In this document: piece after piece, positions 35,301 to 43,415 of the stretch
Layout: each line of letters starts with the position of its first letter
Numbering within the stretch: the first letter of the stretch is position 1
DNA from: Anaeromyxobacter oryzae
GTDB lineage: Bacteria > Myxococcota > Myxococcia > Myxococcales > Anaeromyxobacteraceae
Direction of reading: 5' to 3'
NCBI RefSeq assembly: GCF_023169945.1
Contig: NZ_AP025591.1
Span: 2,502,501-2,566,500 of the forward strand
DNA length: 64,000 nt
Made by a program: the position numbers and the translations under genes
Notes under the pieces: generated by a model
What the model was told of the DNA's origin: nothing
Database searches by the model: none
The model's input: only the letters and a program-made list of their open reading frames with translations

Positions 35301-37669
35301 CGACCCCACGCGGGCCCGAGGGCTTCCGGATCCATCTCGCGCCGGGGCGTTACCAGCTCGTCGCGGAGCACGCGCGCGGCGACGTGGCCATCGCGTACGA
35401 GGTCCAGCTCACGTCGGACGTGCTCGCGCCCGGGATGGCGCGCGACGTGAAGGTCCCCGCGCGCCTCGCGGTCCGCGTGCCGGCCGACGGCACGCTCCGG
35501 CTCCGGACGCGCGGCGACGCCGACGTCCGCTGCCGGCTCCTGGACGGCGGGGGCCGGGTCGTCGCCGAGTCGTCGGAGGTCGGCGAGGACTGGAACTGCG
35601 GCTTCGCCGAGCCTGTCGCGCGGGGCGACCACCTCCTGGTGATCGAGAGCGAGACCCGGACCAGCGGCACCACCCGCGTCGTGCTCGAGGAGCCCGCTCC
35701 GGTCGAGGCGGGCGCGCTCGCGGAAGGCACCTCGTACTCCGTCGGGCCGGGCGTGCTCGCGGCCGCGCTGCCCGCCCCCGCGGGCGACGCCGTCCTCGAC
35801 GTCGCGCTGGATGGTCCCGTGTCCTGCGCGATCGAGGACGAGACCGGACGCGTCCTGTTCCGGGCGGGCGCGCCGGCGCCCTGCCGCGCCATCCTCGCGC
35901 CCGCCGGCCGGCCGCTCCGCCTCCGCGCCTGGACCCTCGACCGGCCCGCCGCCGCCGTCGGGCACGTCCGCGCGCGGCCCGTGGCCGCGCTCGAGGGCGG
36001 GAAGGTGGGCGCCGCGCAGGCGGCGCGCGCCCGCGTGGAGCGGCCGGGCCGGTACCGCACCGGCGAGGGCGTCCTCTGCCTCGCGGGCAGCGCCGCGGGC
36101 GCGCTCGCGCCCTGCGGCCCGGAGGTCTCGCTCGACGAGGGGCCGATCGTCCTCGCCGGGCTCGGCTACGTGAAGGTCGCCCTCGAGGAGCAGACCGCCG
36201 ACGTGGAGAAGGGCTCCGAGGCGACCGTCGCCCTCGGCCGCGGCCCGTGGCTGCAGCGTCAGGTCTCGCGCGGCGCGGCGCTCCACGTCGCCGCCGTATC
36301 GGTCCCGCCGGGCGAGCCCTCCGTCCCGGCGTGCCGGCTCGACGCCCGCGATCCGAAGGAGGTCGCCGGCATCTTCACGGTCGGTCCGGGGTCGTGCTTC
36401 GCCGCCGCAGGGCTGGCGCAGGGAGCGGTCCTCGCGCTCCGGGCGGGCGCGCCGGTCGAGGCGCGGCTGTGGCGCGCGGCGATCCCGCTCCCCGACGCCG
36501 TCCCGCTCGCGCCCGGGCGGCACCGGCTGGAGGGCACGGGCGGCGTGCGGCGCCTGGCGCTGCCGGAGGGTCCGGTGCGGGCCGAGCTCCTGCTGCCGCC
36601 GGAGGCGTGGGCGGTGCTCCTCGCCGACGGCGCGGCGCGGGATCTCTGCGGCCCCGCCGGCACGCTCGCGCGCTGCGTGCTCACCACCGCGTCGCGCGCC
36701 GAGCTCGTCGTGGTCGCGCCCGGCGAGCGGCGCGTCGAGGCGGAGGTGACGCGGCTCGCCGCTCCGCCGCCGCCGGCCGTGCTCGCGGGTCTCCTGGAGG
36801 AGGTGGCGCCGCTCCCCGGCGTGCGCGTCCTGCGCGTCCCGCCGGCGACCGTGGAGCGCCGGATCCGGATCGACGGCGGGCTCCGCTGCACGATCGCGCA
36901 GGACGACGGCGGCCGGAGCGGCTCGTGCACCGCCACGCTCGCGCCCGGCGTGGGCGCCCTCGTCACGATCGAGCACGGCGGCGGCCCGCTCCGCGCGGTC
37001 GTGGGCGGCGCGGGCGACGCGCTCGCCGCCGCCGGCGGTCCGCTCCCGTCCTCGCCGTCTCCCGTCGCGCCGGGCCAGGCCGTCCGGCTCGAGGGCGCCG
37101 CGGTCGACGTGGCTGTCGCGCTCGGGGCCGAGGCCGCCGTCCACGTCCGCGCCGACGGCGGCGTCTGCGTGCTCGCCCCCGCCGCCGCGGCGCCCGTCGT
37201 CGAGGGGCTCGGGGACGGCTGCCGCCTGGATCGCGTCCTGCCCGCCGGCACGCACCGGCTCAGGGTCCGCGCCTTCGCCGGCCGGCCGCTCGCGGGGGCG
37301 CTCGCCGTCACGACCGAGCCCGTCCTCCCCCTCGCCGAGGGCGTCGGACCGGAGACGTGGATCGGCCCCGGCGAGGCCCGCGTGTTCCGCTTCACCGTCG
37401 CGTCGAGCGGCAAGGTCGGGCTCGGCGTGCGGGAGGAGGCCGAGACGCTCGCGTGCACCGTCACCGACGCGGCGGACCGCGCGCTCGGCGAGGGCTGCCA
37501 GGCGCTCCTCGCCCTCGAGAAGGGCAGCTACCTGCTCGCGGTCCGCGCCCCGCCGGGCGCGCCACCGGCGCGCTTCCGGCCGGTGCTGCTCGGCCTCGCC
37601 GGCGCCGAGACCGGCGTTCCCGAGGACGTGCTCCGCGACCTGTTCCAGCGGATCGGAGAGTTGCCGTGA
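32396..37669 (+). CDS. Giant exported protein with repeated disulfide modules, unknown function
   Basis: A 1757-residue protein with an N-terminal hydrophobic signal (MLHLAVLLAAFLPAAAV). I do not recognise any family. About 14 short-range cysteine pairs run along it, 9-22 residues apart: 52/73, 285/296, 430/449, 564/579, 669/691, 772/789, 1046/1068, 1144/1163, 1228/1240, 1313/1334, 1418/1427, 1498/1511, 1591/1609 and 1687/1701. After many pairs comes a strand such as LPAGTHRLRV or LEKGSYLLAV. This looks like tandem beta-sandwich modules each stapled by one disulfide. Residues 902-933 form an acidic linker followed by a repeat-derived peptide (935-949). It starts an operon with alpha-2-macroglobulin (GTGA overlap) and pbpC, so a periplasmic or cell-surface role alongside them is likely. 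Ribosome site AGGGGGA. Confidence 0.85.
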   Translation: MLHLAVLLAAFLPAAAVSPARVPAHGRQTATLTVERPGMVRLATSGGGGTACTVVDQLRGPFAASGAAGRTDCAQDLLLDAGPYRLLLDSREKGQGEVAVQAALFADVNTPPARLEPGAPVEAELPDGKQASWWIHLDRRAPVTVRVAGRTAGAVHLWRGGAWREPLEPLHSTVEPLPGQPIHEWWLEGVLEAGDYLLTAYGTGALRFTRGEEHARLAVQYGLPAPADRAVRVRLPPSGAAAFALGAGRLGAVLTVTAPGPGPARLSLHPLGPEGSRMGEQEGGCEVSPKALVPECGAWSGDGEGHVLVVRGPPGAEAEVRWAPLGASPRMVDGEYRGPERRVALEPLAAGEWLVGVHDVPADRDAAPLGCALERQPESGGPREIVAWDVPRVAATHGWRRAFNYAREASLWFEVVAPGEYAISAQRATCELYRVSGEGERLDGAPKACALQRRLAPGIYELRLRGGRDGIEEVAIAPRGAPIREAPARAGCAMRVAVATGQRYALLSSRTGGAFARGLVARRLPLALERALPVEVHAGETLTLPVDARGPIRVATPGGSPAGCWLARGGAGTWRDGACWLQASGSDELSITARPEAPLAAWIGRPVETLPPPAAPRPWTPAPAELATLALERPARLDLGPGEDHAFVFDVVEAGLYDVGTEGLLRTRCALRTPALARLAEDVAGGRGRNCLVSAWLRPGRYLVSVRAEAPSHGRATVVLGRRTARDLARVAADGELFHRVPAGELVRARLAAPAAGAFELSTAAPGAELRCRVEDATGWPLAPVPGPCRVTLDLPAGEVVLAQLPLSVESRRRTAIVRARPPEVLRGETPHTLAFWTRYAVELGKAGRDELRFDVPAEMDVSILLTNEMMGRLYRDGEVDPFAIVPPAESATPAAIPDAPEAAEGEAEHETDDAEQEGTAEDETGDAVGDAAAPLTPALFPRSRGGGGALPDTATSRTESARAASRTSTPRGPEGFRIHLAPGRYQLVAEHARGDVAIAYEVQLTSDVLAPGMARDVKVPARLAVRVPADGTLRLRTRGDADVRCRLLDGGGRVVAESSEVGEDWNCGFAEPVARGDHLLVIESETRTSGTTRVVLEEPAPVEAGALAEGTSYSVGPGVLAAALPAPAGDAVLDVALDGPVSCAIEDETGRVLFRAGAPAPCRAILAPAGRPLRLRAWTLDRPAAAVGHVRARPVAALEGGKVGAAQAARARVERPGRYRTGEGVLCLAGSAAGALAPCGPEVSLDEGPIVLAGLGYVKVALEEQTADVEKGSEATVALGRGPWLQRQVSRGAALHVAAVSVPPGEPSVPACRLDARDPKEVAGIFTVGPGSCFAAAGLAQGAVLALRAGAPVEARLWRAAIPLPDAVPLAPGRHRLEGTGGVRRLALPEGPVRAELLLPPEAWAVLLADGAARDLCGPAGTLARCVLTTASRAELVVVAPGERRVEAEVTRLAAPPPPAVLAGLLEEVAPLPGVRVLRVPPATVERRIRIDGGLRCTIAQDDGGRSGSCTATLAPGVGALVTIEHGGGPLRAVVGGAGDALAAAGGPLPSSPSPVAPGQAVRLEGAAVDVAVALGAEAAVHVRADGGVCVLAPAAAAPVVEGLGDGCRLDRVLPAGTHRLRVRAFAGRPLAGALAVTTEPVLPLAEGVGPETWIGPGEARVFRFTVASSGKVGLGVREEAETLACTVTDAADRALGEGCQALLALEKGSYLLAVRAPPGAPPARFRPVLLGLAGAETGVPEDVLRDLFQRIGELP
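35198..35240. repeat. Palindromic repeat inside the giant gene
   Basis: A hairpin (CCCCCGC 35218-35224, GCGGGGG 35229-35235) with flanks that on the minus strand read the repeat core AGAGGGCCGGGGTGAGGGGG, also found near 54331-54349. It is read in frame as PLTPALFPRSRGGGG (residues 935-949) next to an acidic linker, indicating insertion into a disordered part of the protein. Confidence 0.65.
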
Positions 37670-40600
37670 AGACCGTGATCAGCCCCGTGCTCGCCATCGC
37701 CGCGGTCGCCTGCCTCGCGATCGCCGCCCCCGCCCGCGCCTACGACCCCGCCGACCTCGGGCAGCGGCCCGAGCGCGCGAGGCTCCTCCCGGAGCAGTTC
37801 CTCCGCGGCTACGACCCCATCACCGCGTACCTCGACTCCGACGAGGGGCCGGGGCGCGGGGACGCCGACGACGGCGCGAAGCGCCTCGCGATCGCCCCCG
37901 CGTGGCCGGGCGCGTGGACCTGGCTCGATCGCCGCACGCTCCAGTTCCGGCCGGCGGAGCCCTGGCCCGCCCTCGCCCGCTTCGCCGTCGAGACCCGCGA
38001 CGGGAAGAAGATCCTCACGACGATGATGTCGCCGCCGTCCGCGCTCGCGCCGGCGGACGGCTCCGAGGACCTGCGGCCGTTCCGGAGCTTCACGATCACC
38101 TTCCCGCAGGCGCTCCCCGTCCCGTCGCTCCGGAAGATGCTCTCGCTCGAGCTGCGGGAGCTGCCCGGCCATGGCGACGCGCGCCCGGTGAAGGTCTCCC
38201 GGTTCGCGCTCGCGCCGCTCCCCCGCGGCGCGCAGCGGGATCCGGCCGCGTACGCCGTGACCCTCGACGAGGAGGTGCCGGAGGGGCGCCAGCTCGTCGT
38301 GCGGGTCGCGCTGGCCCTCGGCGACGAGGGCAGCGTGCTGTGGACCGGCAAGCTCTCCACGCAGGCGCCGTTCCACCTCGCGAAGGTGCGCTGCGGCGAC
38401 GCCGAGGCGCAGGCGCTCCCGGGCGCCGGCGCGCCGCGCGATCTCGCGCTCTCCTGCGGCGAGCGCGGCGAGCGCCCGGAGCTGATCTTCTCCGCGCCCG
38501 TGGCCGGCCTCACGCTGTCTGCCCTGAAGCGGCTCGTCCGGCTCGACCCCGCCGTCCCCGACCTCGGCTTCGAGGTGCAGGGCGCCCGGGTCCAGCTCAG
38601 GGGCCGCTTCCTCGCCGACGTCCTCTACCGGATGCGGATCGACGGCGCGCCGGTGGTGGACGACGCCGGCCGCGCGCTGCGCGATCCCGGCGGGATGACG
38701 CTCTTCTTCTACCGCGGCGCGCGGAGCCCGTTCCTCCGCTGGAGCCAGGGCACGGCGATCCTGGAGGCGAACGGCCCCCGGATGCTGCCGCTCCAGGGCT
38801 ACGGCGACGCGCGCGCCGACGTGCGGATCCACCGCGTCGACCCCTGGTTCACCGGGCTCTGGCCGTTCCCGCAGGGAGGCGTGACGGTCGACGAGGACCA
38901 GCCGCCGCCGTTCCCCGGCGAGGAGCCTGCGGCGCCGGGCCTCGGCGACCGCGACGACTCCGCGCTCGCGCGCCACCTCCGCCTCCTCGGCTCGCCGCTC
39001 GTGTCGAAGGTCGTCGCGCTGCCGCTCGACAAGCGCGCGGGCGCGACGCGGTTCGGCCTCGACGTGGGCGCCCTCCTCGATCCGGCGGTCGGGAAGGGCC
39101 GGCCCGGCACGTACCTCGTCGGCCTCCGCCGGCTCGCCGGCCCGGCGCGGCGGAGCTGGGTGCGCGTCCAGGTGACGAACCTCACGCTCACCGCGGTGGA
39201 GGAGCGGGACCGCGCGGCGGTGTTCGTCTCGACGCTCGATCGCGGCGAGCCGGTCGGCGGCGCGCGCGTGCGGGTCGAGGGCCGGCGCGTGGAGAAGGTC
39301 ACGCGCAAGGACGGCCACGTCGAGCACGAGGAGCGGCCCGCGGTGGTCGACGTCGTGACCGACGGCGACGGCCGCGCCGTGATCGGCCGCCTCGCCGACT
39401 GGGTGCGGGTGCTGCGGGTCTCCGTCGCGAAGGGCGAGGACGTGCTCGTGCTCGATCCCTCCGAGCCCCCGCCGAGGTTCGCGGCGAACCACTGGTCCAT
39501 GTCGGGCGGCTGGCTCGCGTGGCTCACGACCGAGCCCCCGGCGCCGCGGAACGACCGGACCTTCGCGTTCGTCTTCACCGAGCGGCCGATCTACCGCCCG
39601 GGCGAGACGGTGCACGTGGCCGGCTTCGTGCGGCAGAAGAAGGGCGGAGAGCTCGTCGGCCCCGGCGACGCGGCCCTGTTCGGCCTCAAGATCGAGGGCC
39701 CCGACGGGAAGAGCCTCCCGCTCCCGCTCGCCCTCTCGCCGCTCGGCGGCTTCTCGGCGGATCTCGCGGAGAAGGACCCCGCCACCGGCGAGTACGTCGC
39801 GATCGTGTTCCACCGCAAGACCGGCGAGACGGTCGGCGAGCGACGGTTCCGGATCGAGGCGTACCGGATCCCGACCTTCGAGGTGCAGCTCTCCGGGCCC
39901 GCGGTGGCGGGCCTCGATCGCCCGCTCTCGGTGAAGGCCGTCGCGCGCTACTACGCGGGCGGCGTCGCCTCGGGCCAGAAGATCCGCTGGTCCGTCACGC
40001 AGCGGGCCACCCACCACGTGCCGAAGGGGCGCGAGGGGTTCCTCTTCGCCTCCTCCGCGCAGTTCGCGAGGCCCGGCCAGGCGCGCCCGCCGGCCGCGTT
40101 CCGGCGCGACGCCGCGCTCGACGCCCAGGGCGCCGACGAGATGAAGGTGAACCCGGCCCTGGACGTGGACGGCTCACCCCGGATCTACCGTTTCGAGGCG
40201 ACCGTCACCGGCCCCGACGAGCAGGAGGTCTCGGGCACCTACGAGGTCCGCGCGCTCCCGCCGTTCGTGCTCGGGATGAAGCTCGACCGCTACCTGCCGA
40301 AGGCGCGGGAGATCGCGCCGCGGATCCTCGCCGTCGGGCCGGACGACAAGGTCGTGAAGGGCCAGGAGGTGACGGTCCGGCTGTTCCGGCGGGTCTGGCA
40401 CTCGACGCTCCGCGAGACCGCCTTCGCCACCGGCGAGGCGAAGTACGTCACCGAGCAGGAGGACCGGAAGCTCGGCGAGAAGGTGATCCGCACCGGCGAC
40501 GAGCCCGTGTCGGTCCCGTTCGCCATCTCCGAGGCCGGCGTGTACGTCGTGGAGCTCACCGGAAAGGACCGGCTCGGCCGCGTCCAGACGCTGTCCGCGG

Positions 40601-43410
40601 ACCTGTACGCGGGCGGCCCCGGCCCCGTCGCGTGGCAGAAGCCGCGCGAGGGCGTCTTCACGGTCGTCCCGGAGAAGAAGAGCTACGCCCCGGGCGACGT
40701 CGCGCGGCTCGTCGTGGAGAGCCCGTACCAGCGGGCGCGCGCGCTCGTCGTCGTCGAGGAGCCCGCGGGCAACGTCTACCGCTGGCTCGACGTGGAGGGC
40801 GGCAAGGCGGTCGCCGAGGTCCGCATCGAGCCGCGCCACGTCCCGAACCTGCCGGTGCACGTGGTGCTCTTCCGCGGCCGCCTCGGCGAGGGGAAGGACG
40901 ACGACGCGCGGTACCGGCCCCAGACGGTGGCGGCGAGCCTGGACGTCGAGGTCGAGCCGGTCCGGAACCGGGTGGTCGTGAAGGTGGAGCACCCGGTCTC
41001 GGTCCGGCCCGGCGCGCGGACCGAGCTCGTGGTCACGCTCGCCGACGAGGCGGGACGGCCGCTCGCGGGCGAGGTCGCGCTCTGGCTCGTGGACGAGGCG
41101 GTCCTCTCGCTCGCGAAGGAAGGCCCGCTCGATCCGCTCTCGCGCTTCATCGAGCGGAACGCGCGCAGCACGAGCGTGCGCGACACCCGGAACCTCGTGC
41201 TCGGGCGGATCCTCGAGGAGGAGGAGCCGGGCGGCGACGGCGGGGACGCGGAGGAGGCGGGGAGCGGGCGCGCGCCGCGCACCGTCCGGAAGAACTTCCA
41301 GACGGTGCCCTACTGGCAGGCGCGGCTCGAGGTGCCCGCGTCGGGACGGCTCGTCGTGCCGGTGACCCTCTCCGACGACCTCACGGACTTCCGCGTCCGG
41401 GCGGTGGCGGCGAGCGGGCTCGCGCGGTTCGGCCTGTTCCAGTCGACGCTGCACGTCCGCCTCCCCGTGCTGGTGCAGCCGCAGCTCCCGCGGCTCGTGC
41501 GCGAGGGCGACCGCTTCTGGCCGGGCGCGGTGGCCCGGATGATCGAGGGGCAGGAGGGCCCCGCCGACGTGGACGTCGAGCTCGCCGGGCCCGTGGACGC
41601 GCCCCGCGCGAGGCTGCCGGTGAAGCTCGGGCTCGCGGCGCCGGTCTCGGCCCTCGCGCCGGCGCGGGTGGGCGCGGCCGGCGCCGGGTCGGAGCTCGTG
41701 GTGAAGGTGGGCGTCACGCGCCGGAGCGACGGCGCGGGCGACGCGTTCGAGGTGAAGCTGCCCGTGCTCCCCGACCGCCCGGTCGAGCGGTTCGTGGCCC
41801 TCGATCGCGTCGCGACCGGGCCGGTGAAGCTGCGGCCGTTCCCCGAGGCGCCGCGCCCCGGGTCGGCGACGGAGGACGTGACCGTCACGACGGTCCCCGG
41901 CGCTCTCGAGGTGATCTCCGGGCTCGAGTACCTCGACGCCTACCCGCACCTCTGCCTCGAGCAGCGCGCCTCGAAGCTCCACGGGGAGGTCGCGCTCGCG
42001 GGGACGCTCCGCGACCTCGGCGTGGGCGACCTGTACGGGAGGCGCGCGCTCGACGAGGCGCGGCGGTTCGCGGCCGACCTCGCGCTGCACCAGGACGGCG
42101 AGGGGCTCCTCGCGTACTGGCCCGGGAACAAGGGGGACGTCGCGCTGACCGCCCAGGTGGTCGAGCTCCTCGGCGCGCTCCGCGCCGCGGGCGTCCCGGT
42201 CGACGCGAAGGTCGAGGGGCGCGCGATCGAGGCGCTGCGGCGCGTCCTCCGCAGCGACTACCCGTTCCTCGCGGGCTACCGCTTCGACCAGCAGACCGCC
42301 GCGATCCGCGCCCTCGCCCGCGTGGGCCAGCTCGACGCGCACTACCTCGCGGACCTCTTCCAGCGCCGCGGCGAGATGGGCGCGACGAGCCTCGCCGACC
42401 TCGGCCTGGCGATGGCGCGCCGGCCGGACCTGTTCCAGGCGAACCTCGACGTGGTCCGGCAGGACCTCTGGAACACCGTGACGGTGAAGCTCCGCGACGG
42501 GAAGAGGTACGTCGAGGGCGTCGGGCGGGACCGCCCGCGCTGGGAGCATGGCTGGCTCGGCTCTCCGACCGGATCCCTCGCTGCGGTGTTCGCGGGGCTC
42601 CTCGCCCTCGACCCGAGGAACCCGCAGCAGGACCTGCTCCGGGACGCGCTGCTCGCGCGCGCCGAGCCCGGCCGCGGCTTCGGCGACACGCACGCGACGC
42701 GGCGCGGCCTCGAGGCGCTCTCCGCGTACCTCGCCGTCCCGCGCGGCGACCTCCCCGCGGGCACGCTGGCGCTCGCCGGCGGGCCGGAGCTCTCCGTCGA
42801 CGGAAGCCGCAAGGTCGCGCGGTGGTCGCGGCGCTCCGAGGCGCCGCTCGAGGGCGTGGTGAGGGGCGCGCCGCTCGGCGTGCGCGTCGCGTACGCGTAC
42901 CTCCCGGCGACGCAGGGCGCGGAGGTGAAGGCGCTCCGGCAGGGCTTCGTCGTCACGCGGTCGTGGTCCGCGGTGCGCGACGACGGGACCGTCGAGCCGC
43001 CGCGCCCCGACCAGGCCGGCGAGGTCCGCAAGGTGCGGCAGGGCGACGTGCTGGAGCTGCACGTCCGCCTGGAGTCCTCGGAGGACCGGACCCACGTCGC
43101 GCTGGTCGTCCCCTTCGCCGCCGGGCTCGAGCCCCTGAACCCGGCGCTCGCCAACGCGGGCCCGCTCGCGCGGCCCTCGGAGGCGGACACGCTGCAGCCC
43201 GCGTACGTGCAGCGGCTCGACGGCGAGGTCCGGTACTACTTCACGTCGATGCCGAAGGGGGCGCACGCGTTCCACTTCCGCGTCCGCGCCGCGAGCGAGG
43301 GGTCGTTCGTCCACCCCGCGCCGTGGGCGGAGATGATGTACCGGCAGGAGGTGCGCGGGCGGGGCGACGGGATGCGGGTGGTGGTGCTCGGAGAGCACGA
43401 GAAGGGATAG
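37666..43410 (+). CDS. yfhM: Bacterial alpha-2-macroglobulin (YfhM-like)
   Basis: A 1914-residue exported protease trap. The signal peptide ends near residue 25 (APARA-Y); a Cys16 lies within the hydrophobic core and lipidation as in E. coli cannot be excluded. Successive MG beta-sandwich domains include TERPIYRPGETVHVAGFV and the A2M core VPVTLSDDLTDFRVRAVAASG. The thioester motif CLEQ is at residues 1430-1433 (Cys1430 to Gln1433), so this is the thioester-containing type, which captures attacking proteases covalently. A helical thioester domain and receptor-like C-terminus follow. It is longer than YfhM (about 1650). The GTG overlaps the giant gene's stop; pbpC starts 5 bp after its end. 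Confidence 0.93.
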   Translation: MKTVISPVLAIAAVACLAIAAPARAYDPADLGQRPERARLLPEQFLRGYDPITAYLDSDEGPGRGDADDGAKRLAIAPAWPGAWTWLDRRTLQFRPAEPWPALARFAVETRDGKKILTTMMSPPSALAPADGSEDLRPFRSFTITFPQALPVPSLRKMLSLELRELPGHGDARPVKVSRFALAPLPRGAQRDPAAYAVTLDEEVPEGRQLVVRVALALGDEGSVLWTGKLSTQAPFHLAKVRCGDAEAQALPGAGAPRDLALSCGERGERPELIFSAPVAGLTLSALKRLVRLDPAVPDLGFEVQGARVQLRGRFLADVLYRMRIDGAPVVDDAGRALRDPGGMTLFFYRGARSPFLRWSQGTAILEANGPRMLPLQGYGDARADVRIHRVDPWFTGLWPFPQGGVTVDEDQPPPFPGEEPAAPGLGDRDDSALARHLRLLGSPLVSKVVALPLDKRAGATRFGLDVGALLDPAVGKGRPGTYLVGLRRLAGPARRSWVRVQVTNLTLTAVEERDRAAVFVSTLDRGEPVGGARVRVEGRRVEKVTRKDGHVEHEERPAVVDVVTDGDGRAVIGRLADWVRVLRVSVAKGEDVLVLDPSEPPPRFAANHWSMSGGWLAWLTTEPPAPRNDRTFAFVFTERPIYRPGETVHVAGFVRQKKGGELVGPGDAALFGLKIEGPDGKSLPLPLALSPLGGFSADLAEKDPATGEYVAIVFHRKTGETVGERRFRIEAYRIPTFEVQLSGPAVAGLDRPLSVKAVARYYAGGVASGQKIRWSVTQRATHHVPKGREGFLFASSAQFARPGQARPPAAFRRDAALDAQGADEMKVNPALDVDGSPRIYRFEATVTGPDEQEVSGTYEVRALPPFVLGMKLDRYLPKAREIAPRILAVGPDDKVVKGQEVTVRLFRRVWHSTLRETAFATGEAKYVTEQEDRKLGEKVIRTGDEPVSVPFAISEAGVYVVELTGKDRLGRVQTLSADLYAGGPGPVAWQKPREGVFTVVPEKKSYAPGDVARLVVESPYQRARALVVVEEPAGNVYRWLDVEGGKAVAEVRIEPRHVPNLPVHVVLFRGRLGEGKDDDARYRPQTVAASLDVEVEPVRNRVVVKVEHPVSVRPGARTELVVTLADEAGRPLAGEVALWLVDEAVLSLAKEGPLDPLSRFIERNARSTSVRDTRNLVLGRILEEEEPGGDGGDAEEAGSGRAPRTVRKNFQTVPYWQARLEVPASGRLVVPVTLSDDLTDFRVRAVAASGLARFGLFQSTLHVRLPVLVQPQLPRLVREGDRFWPGAVARMIEGQEGPADVDVELAGPVDAPRARLPVKLGLAAPVSALAPARVGAAGAGSELVVKVGVTRRSDGAGDAFEVKLPVLPDRPVERFVALDRVATGPVKLRPFPEAPRPGSATEDVTVTTVPGALEVISGLEYLDAYPHLCLEQRASKLHGEVALAGTLRDLGVGDLYGRRALDEARRFAADLALHQDGEGLLAYWPGNKGDVALTAQVVELLGALRAAGVPVDAKVEGRAIEALRRVLRSDYPFLAGYRFDQQTAAIRALARVGQLDAHYLADLFQRRGEMGATSLADLGLAMARRPDLFQANLDVVRQDLWNTVTVKLRDGKRYVEGVGRDRPRWEHGWLGSPTGSLAAVFAGLLALDPRNPQQDLLRDALLARAEPGRGFGDTHATRRGLEALSAYLAVPRGDLPAGTLALAGGPELSVDGSRKVARWSRRSEAPLEGVVRGAPLGVRVAYAYLPATQGAEVKALRQGFVVTRSWSAVRDDGTVEPPRPDQAGEVRKVRQGDVLELHVRLESSEDRTHVALVVPFAAGLEPLNPALANAGPLARPSEADTLQPAYVQRLDGEVRYYFTSMPKGAHAFHFRVRAASEGSFVHPAPWAEMMYRQEVRGRGDGMRVVVLGEHEKG

Positions 43411-43415
43411 GCGGC

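Noticed and set aside
30538..43410. A single open frame of about 4290 codons running through the Pao end, the DUF3187 gene and the giant gene into A2M
   Set aside because: Only its last part (from 37666) has homology and a signal peptide. The rest is an out-of-frame shadow kept open by extreme GC, rich in Arg/Gly/Pro with no domain.
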